Shown here: one piece after another, positions 20,516-24,602 of the stretch
How positions within the stretch are numbered: the first letter of the stretch is position 1
How the letters are laid out: each line of letters begins with the position of its first letter
Assembly: GCA_000697355.1 (NCBI GenBank)
Contig: JNEN01000763.1
Coordinates: 1-24,602, forward strand
Source of the DNA: Syncephalastrum monosporum B8922
Taxonomy: Eukaryota; Mucoromycota; Mucoromycetes; Mucorales; Syncephalastraceae
Direction: 5' to 3'
DNA: 24,602 bases
The notes under the pieces: model-generated
Database searches by the model: none
What the model saw: the letters and a program-made list of their open reading frames with translations, nothing else
What the model was told of the DNA's origin: nothing
Made by a program: the position numbers and the translations under genes

Positions 20516-22230
20516 TTACTTGGAGATGGTAAACTCGTCCACGACGCGCCCAAGAGAGCCGTCTTCCTTGGCCTCATGATGCGTAAGAGTCAGCTCGGTG
20601 GGCGAAACACGAACAGTAGAGAAACCGTAACCACTGTAGCGAACGGCTGACCAATCCTTGTAAGGGCCAGAGGCGAATCCAGAACCGCCCTCGGGCTGAC
20701 CAGCATCACCCGTGATGACCTGCACGTATGAGGGGGCATTTTTGTATGATGTCGCCGTGCGGGTGCCATTGGCAACAGGGTAGCTGCGCTCATAGTTGTG
20801 TACATGACCACTGTGATCGTAAAAATGTAGCATGAATATCTGCCTCCCACGCTTGAATGATCACTTACGCCAGCAGCATGTCAACCTTATGCTTGAGCAA
20901 GACGGGCTCGAGGCCGTTATAGTGCGTGACGTTGTCGGCCTTCAAGGGACCCTCACGGAGCAGCTCAGCAGAAGTGGTACAGTCCTTACCCTCCGCGCTG
21001 CAATACATAGGATGATGCGTAATCACAACGATGAATGGGCGCTCGTCGCGGTGCTTGTTGGCTTCCTCCAGGTCAGAGTTGAGCCAGTTGATGGCGGTCT
21101 CAATCATCTCTTCCGTGCCGGTGAAATAGACCTCGGTAGAGAAGGAAACAAGATGAAGCGACTTGTAATTGAACGAGTAAAACAGCGAGTTTTGCGACTT
21201 GGATTCCTCAAAGGGCAAATTGGCGAATCTATGGTGGCACCCATATTAGCAAAGATATACATAGAATGGCACGTAGCAAGGACTGGATGCATACCGATTC
21301 TTGTAGTGAGAGAAGTTGTAGGCACCCTCGTGGTTTCCAGGGACACCCATATAGGGGACCTTGGCATATACTTCTTGCAGAAGGTTCATGTACTGATCGC
21401 CTTTGAGGCCGTTGAAATCATCCATGTTGTAAGCCTATGTTGCAGGTGTTAGGAAGTAATGAAGGTTATAAGTTGAAGGTTCATACCTGGTCACCCGATA
21501 GGGTAACGAAGTCATACTGGTGGCTTTCAGCTGCCTTGATAATTTGGGGCAACGCGACAGCATTGTTTATACCCTACATTACAAAAAAAAGAGCGTTGCC
21601 AATAAGTCCACGCACTATCTCATCTAGAAAATTTGGACTTACAATGTCAGCAATAGCGAGAAACTCAAAGGTATCTTCATTGGAAGCAGTATGGAACTCG
21701 TACACAGGAGACCAGGTCGTGTTGCCGCCCTTGGTGGCGCCAACCTGATAAGAGTAAATCGTAGCAGGCTTGAGGCTCTCGGTCTTGATGTCATGCAGAT
21801 AGATCGTACGGTGTTCGGCGCCACCGTCCACAAAAGCCCAGTCCTAATTTATAGGATACCATGAATTAGCCTCCACAGTCTATCCTTTTCCGCTGAATGC
21901 ACCACCGAGGCACATATCGAGTCGGGATCACTGTACCTTTCCGTAGCGCGAGACTCGCTGTTTCTTGGACTTGGGCCAGTAGCGCAGCGTGGCATTATCG
22001 ACTTGGTCCAAAGTAGCGAACTGGACACGGGCATAGTTGGACTCGGACCCAAAGGAAAGATGGATTTGCTGGGGCTCTGCAGGTGCATAGGTACGGTTCC
22101 AGTCGACGCCGGGAAGCGTGTTGTACTTGTCCGGTACAGCTGCAATGCCGGGTGCACCAGGAGCGTCGGCACTCACGTGGCAGACGTAGGAAAGGAGGGA
22201 CAATACACCCGCAGCTAATGTCAAGCGCAT
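20516..22230 (-). CDS. Secreted purple acid phosphatase (metallophosphoesterase), six exons
   Basis: A 458-residue protein is read from exons 22230-21937, 21843-21643, 21573-21487, 21434-21295, 21228-20869 and 20810-20516 (introns 52-93 nt). It hydrolyses phosphate monoesters outside the cell or in the wall. A signal peptide (1-21) leads to a fibronectin-like N-terminal domain (TIYLHDIKTESLKPATIYSY) and then the metallophosphatase domain. The five PAP motifs are seen as ADIG (163-166; usually GDxG), GDQAY (192-196), GNHE (227-230), VITHH (309-313) and GHVH (362-365). The metal-ligand Asp164, Asp193, Tyr196, Asn228 and the His residues are all kept; only the leading Gly of motif I is changed to Ala. 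Six or so N-glycosylation sequons fit secretion. The Met at 22230 is used because the TATA box at 22279-22285 lies inside the longer open frame. Confidence 0.93.
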
Positions 22231-22278
22231 ATCAAAAGACCAAGCTAGTAAAGAGATGAAAGTGAGATGGTGCCCCGA

Positions 22279-22285
22279 ATTTATA
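22279..22285 (-). promoter_or_regulatory. TATA box of the acid phosphatase gene
   Basis: Minus-strand TATAAAT lies 49 nt upstream of the start codon. Confidence 0.6.
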
Positions 22286-22332
22286 GTCTGATCTTTGTTC
22301 CTTGTGCTTGGATCAACGTCTTCCACGAAATG

Positions 22333-22381
22333 CACGTGGTCCGACTTTCTGTGAATGAATTATTGTGGCCGTCTTCACGTT
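22333..22381. promoter_or_regulatory. CACGTG and CACGTT elements, candidate Pho4/NUC-1 sites
   Basis: CACGTG at 22333-22338 and CACGTT at 22376-22381 lie about 105 and 150 bp upstream of the acid phosphatase start. These are the strong and weak cores known for Pho4-type bHLH activators of phosphate-starvation genes. The match to the gene's function is suggestive; either hexamer can also occur by chance. Confidence 0.5.
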
Positions 22382-22765
22382 GGATGGATGATTGGCTGTT
22401 GTTGACTCTTGGCTTTAATATCATCTGTCCAACGTCAAAGTACATCTTCTTTTTCCCGGTCGGCACTGCCAACATTTCATGAAACACTCGCTGATATTTG
22501 AAGCGATCATTGGTTCCTGGAATGATATGTTGATAATTGGATTACGCATTGGCGCGTGGCAGGTGAGACAGAAACCAGACTTTTGCGTATATAGCACAAG
22601 TCTAGGAAAGCCGTGGAACTGCGATCAATCTCAGGTACTTGGTGCGATGCGCTTGTTGACGGTTTCATGGTCCTCTTGGGTCATTCAGACGTTGAAAGAG
22701 AAGGGAGTGGATTAGCTGAACGCGAACAAGGTTACACGCAAACGCATCGTTCTAAGATCCTCATT

Positions 22766-22787
22766 GTCACCGAATGGTCACCGAATG
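22766..22787. repeat. Perfect 11-bp tandem duplication
   Basis: GTCACCGAATG occurs twice without a gap. It shifts any reading frame through it and may be one of the lesions of a decaying gene. Confidence 0.7.
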
Positions 22788-22913
22788 ATCAGACACGTTT
22801 GGAGAAAACTGATTTCATGGCAAGTGTCGAAATAAAAAGAAACGAAAAGGCAACACGGAGAGAAGAAAGCACGTATCCTTTTGATTTGGCCGTCGATTTG
22901 TGGATGTGCCGCG

Positions 22914-23230
22914 GTGGACATGCTGGACTTGGCACCGACAGTGGCCGAGAGTGTTGAGGAGCGACTCCCAAAACACTCAGAAGTGAATCACGTCAGGTGA
23001 GCCATCAGTCCATTCTATCTTGCGCGCTCCTTCCGGGTCTACGTATACGCGGCAGCATCCCGTTCCTGACAAGTTCTGACGGTAAAGGACTGAAGGATAA
23101 GCCCATGATCGAATCAACAACTATGAATGCACTCTGCGCCTAGGGCATAACCCTCGAGGACACCGCTGCAATGTTGGCGATTGGACCGAACCGCGACGCG
23201 ATACTGAATCCAGCCAAGTACGAGCTGTAA
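22914..23230 (+). pseudogene. Decayed 3' end of an unidentified protein gene
   Basis: Three consecutive plus-strand segments read as ordinary soluble protein but in different frames: about 22914-22996 (VDMLDLAPTVAESVEERL...), about 22993-23076 (SGEPSVHSILRAPSGSTY...), then 23081-23230 (GLKDKPMIESTTMNALCA, an in-frame TAG at 23141, then GITLEDTAAMLAIGP... to a TAA at 23228). Two frame changes and one stop interrupt it. Introns do not repair it cleanly: using the GTGAGC donor at 22997 either meets a stop or needs an acceptor with the branch site only a few bases away. Two AATAAA hexamers follow the TAA, as behind a real gene. I do not recognise the family. Confidence 0.4.
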
Positions 23231-23251
23231 AACCTATCACTGTACATGTAT

Positions 23252-23282
23252 AATAAATCACTGAAATTCTCCTCCAAATAAA
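23252..23282 (+). terminator. Two AATAAA hexamers behind the gene remnant
   Basis: AATAAA at 23252-23257 and 23277-23282 lie 22 and 47 nt after the TAA at 23228-23230. This supports the remnant once having been a plus-strand gene end. Confidence 0.4.
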
Positions 23283-24602
23283 TTGCAGGTTATTTTATTA
23301 GATTCCCCCTTCCACCGCTCGAAGTATAAGCCGCCGAAGGTTTGCATTTGTGAAGGCAAATCAATCATACTTTTTGTACATCCGTATGCATCCTGAACAG
23401 CTTTTTCTCTGATGGCGATCGTTGATCCTGGTCGGGTACGAAAAAAAGAGAGAGAAAAAAATTTTTTTTATATCTCAGCCAAAACTATAAAAAGGACGGC
23501 AAAGTAAGCAATTTCTTTTTTCCTCAGTTTCGTACTCTACAGGATCTGTATGCAGTACATAACCAGTCTCGGTTTCCTAAACCAGACACACATTGCCGGT
23601 CAGTGGATGATGCTGCCACCTTCCTTTGAGTGACGGGTGTCGAGTCGTCTCCTATGAGACTTCTTAGACAATGGATGATCTCGCACTTTTCCTTTATGGA
23701 CTGTGCAGGGAGGCTTGGCTTTCTGATGGCCTATTTTTTATACCAAAAGTTGAGAATGAAAAAAGAACTGGAACATAATTCAAAACAATGCTCCACACTG
23801 ACAAAGTTGGGCTACACTATGTATTGGGATAGCTGTTTTGGTGTGTCTCATATTATACATTCCCCTTGTAGTGAGATTGGATGGGACGCCTGTCTAGAAG
23901 GACAATGGATGCATTATATACCGTGTTGAGAACATGTGTTTGATATGTTTTGTTGTGGGGTGTACGGTTCTGTTTGGCTCCTTCCTAAAGGGCCGGACAT
24001 CCATGTCTTCCCTCTGTTAATTCATATATCTAGTGACGAAGACACATGCCAGGATTGTTTCTATATGATTGCTACACAAGGTCGAAACCAGGATCACAAA
24101 GCAGTGCGTTGTCTAAATGGTGCCTTCATCATGGTGCTGTTGTATAGGTACTGCTGTATATGCTAGCCGGTCACAACGGCATTTTTGATTGCGTAAATTT
24201 TACAAGAAATGTTTCTGCGCCACACATACCAGAATATAAGGCATTAAATCTAGGATGATCAATATCAGTAGTATTAGGTATCAAAAGCTGCATGTGTATG
24301 TAGATGAATTTTACATATATGGCGAAGTGTAATATAGTAGTAACTACTCATTTGTCACTCTGCGAGCATAATAATAACATCGTTCCTACTATTTTACCGA
24401 ACAAACAGGTCAAGACGGTGGCGAAACATACATAATATGCCTCAAATGCATGAGTATATGATGTTTTGATACGCGTAGTGCTTCTGAGTAGTACTGTGTT
24501 TCTCTTTATGTAAGGTACATGCATGGTGTTACTGTATACGCTGTTTTAATAGAACTAGGTCATGTAAGACTGATGCTTTATGGTTCCAGAGCAGAGGATA
24601 CT
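23283..24602. other. Right-edge spacer, no gene supported
   Basis: AT-rich DNA. Open frames at 23630-23929 (99 codons) and 23936-24166 (76 codons), both plus, are Cys-, Met- and aromatic-rich without a domain I know. They are not joined by a convincing intron. A purine-rich tract is followed by ACTATAAAAAGG at about 23484-23495, a possible plus-strand TATA element, but no gene follows it. Confidence 0.4.

Larger units (their letters stand above)
22231..22919. other. Acid phosphatase upstream region and spacer
   Basis: The left 150 bp is the phosphatase promoter. The rest has overlapping short open frames on plus (up to 114 codons, 22613-22957) without a recognised domain, and a perfect tandem 11-bp duplication at 22766-22787. 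Part of it may belong to the decayed gene that follows. Confidence 0.4.

Noticed and set aside
22231..22335. N-terminal extension of the acid phosphatase
   Set aside because: It includes the TATA box, and the signal peptide begins at the Met encoded at 22230.
23630..24166. Two consecutive plus-strand open frames of 99 and 76 codons
   Set aside because: Considered as exons of one gene, but no matching splice sites join them and the peptides are Cys/Met/aromatic-rich without a known fold.

Overview
The window looks like nuclear DNA of a filamentous fungus. Genes carry short GT..AG introns (48-93 nt) with GTAAGT/GTATGT-like donors and CTAAC/CTGAC-like branch sites. There are fungus-typical families (SUR7/PalI-like membrane protein, ankyrin-DIL protein, secreted GH43 arabinanases, F-box/LRR-like protein, purple acid phosphatase), and GC-rich exons sit in AT-rich spacers. 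I favour an early-diverging lineage such as Mucoromycota, but this is inference from gene style; an intron-rich basidiomycete is not excluded.

Layout. The left part (1-5061) has an ankyrin-repeat/dilute-domain protein (minus) and a four-membrane-span SUR7/PalI-type protein (minus, four exons). The compact centre (5253-11084) has DPH1 (minus, eight exons), then divergently COX15 (heme A synthase, three exons), followed head-to-tail after only 65 bp by the mitochondrial Obg GTPase MTG2 (two exons), which converges on a secreted GH43 arabinanase (minus). After about 2 kb without a recognisable gene come an F-box/LRR-like gene (minus, two exons), a second GH43 arabinanase paralogue (minus), and a small single-pass membrane protein with a C-terminal PPxY motif (minus). 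After a further 2.6-kb gene-poor stretch comes a six-exon secreted purple acid phosphatase (minus). The last 2.4 kb holds what looks like the decayed 3' end of an unidentified gene and no intact gene I can support.

How the genes relate. Most of the window is ordinary housekeeping and secretome content. COX15 and MTG2 both act in mitochondria (heme A for cytochrome oxidase; mitoribosome large-subunit assembly) and are packed as if co-expressed. DPH1 shares a 136-bp divergent promoter with COX15. The two GH43 enzymes are a local duplication with all three catalytic acidic residues kept in both. The phosphatase has a CACGTG and a CACGTT element upstream, as expected of a Pho4/NUC-1-type phosphate-starvation gene. 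I found no CRISPR, tRNA, rRNA or intact mobile element, and nothing I would call a new multi-gene system. The most notable non-coding signals are a perfect 12-bp inverted repeat beside the TATA box of the first GH43 gene, a symmetrical bidirectional poly(A) element between MTG2 and that gene, and the decayed coding remnant near 22.9-23.2 kb.
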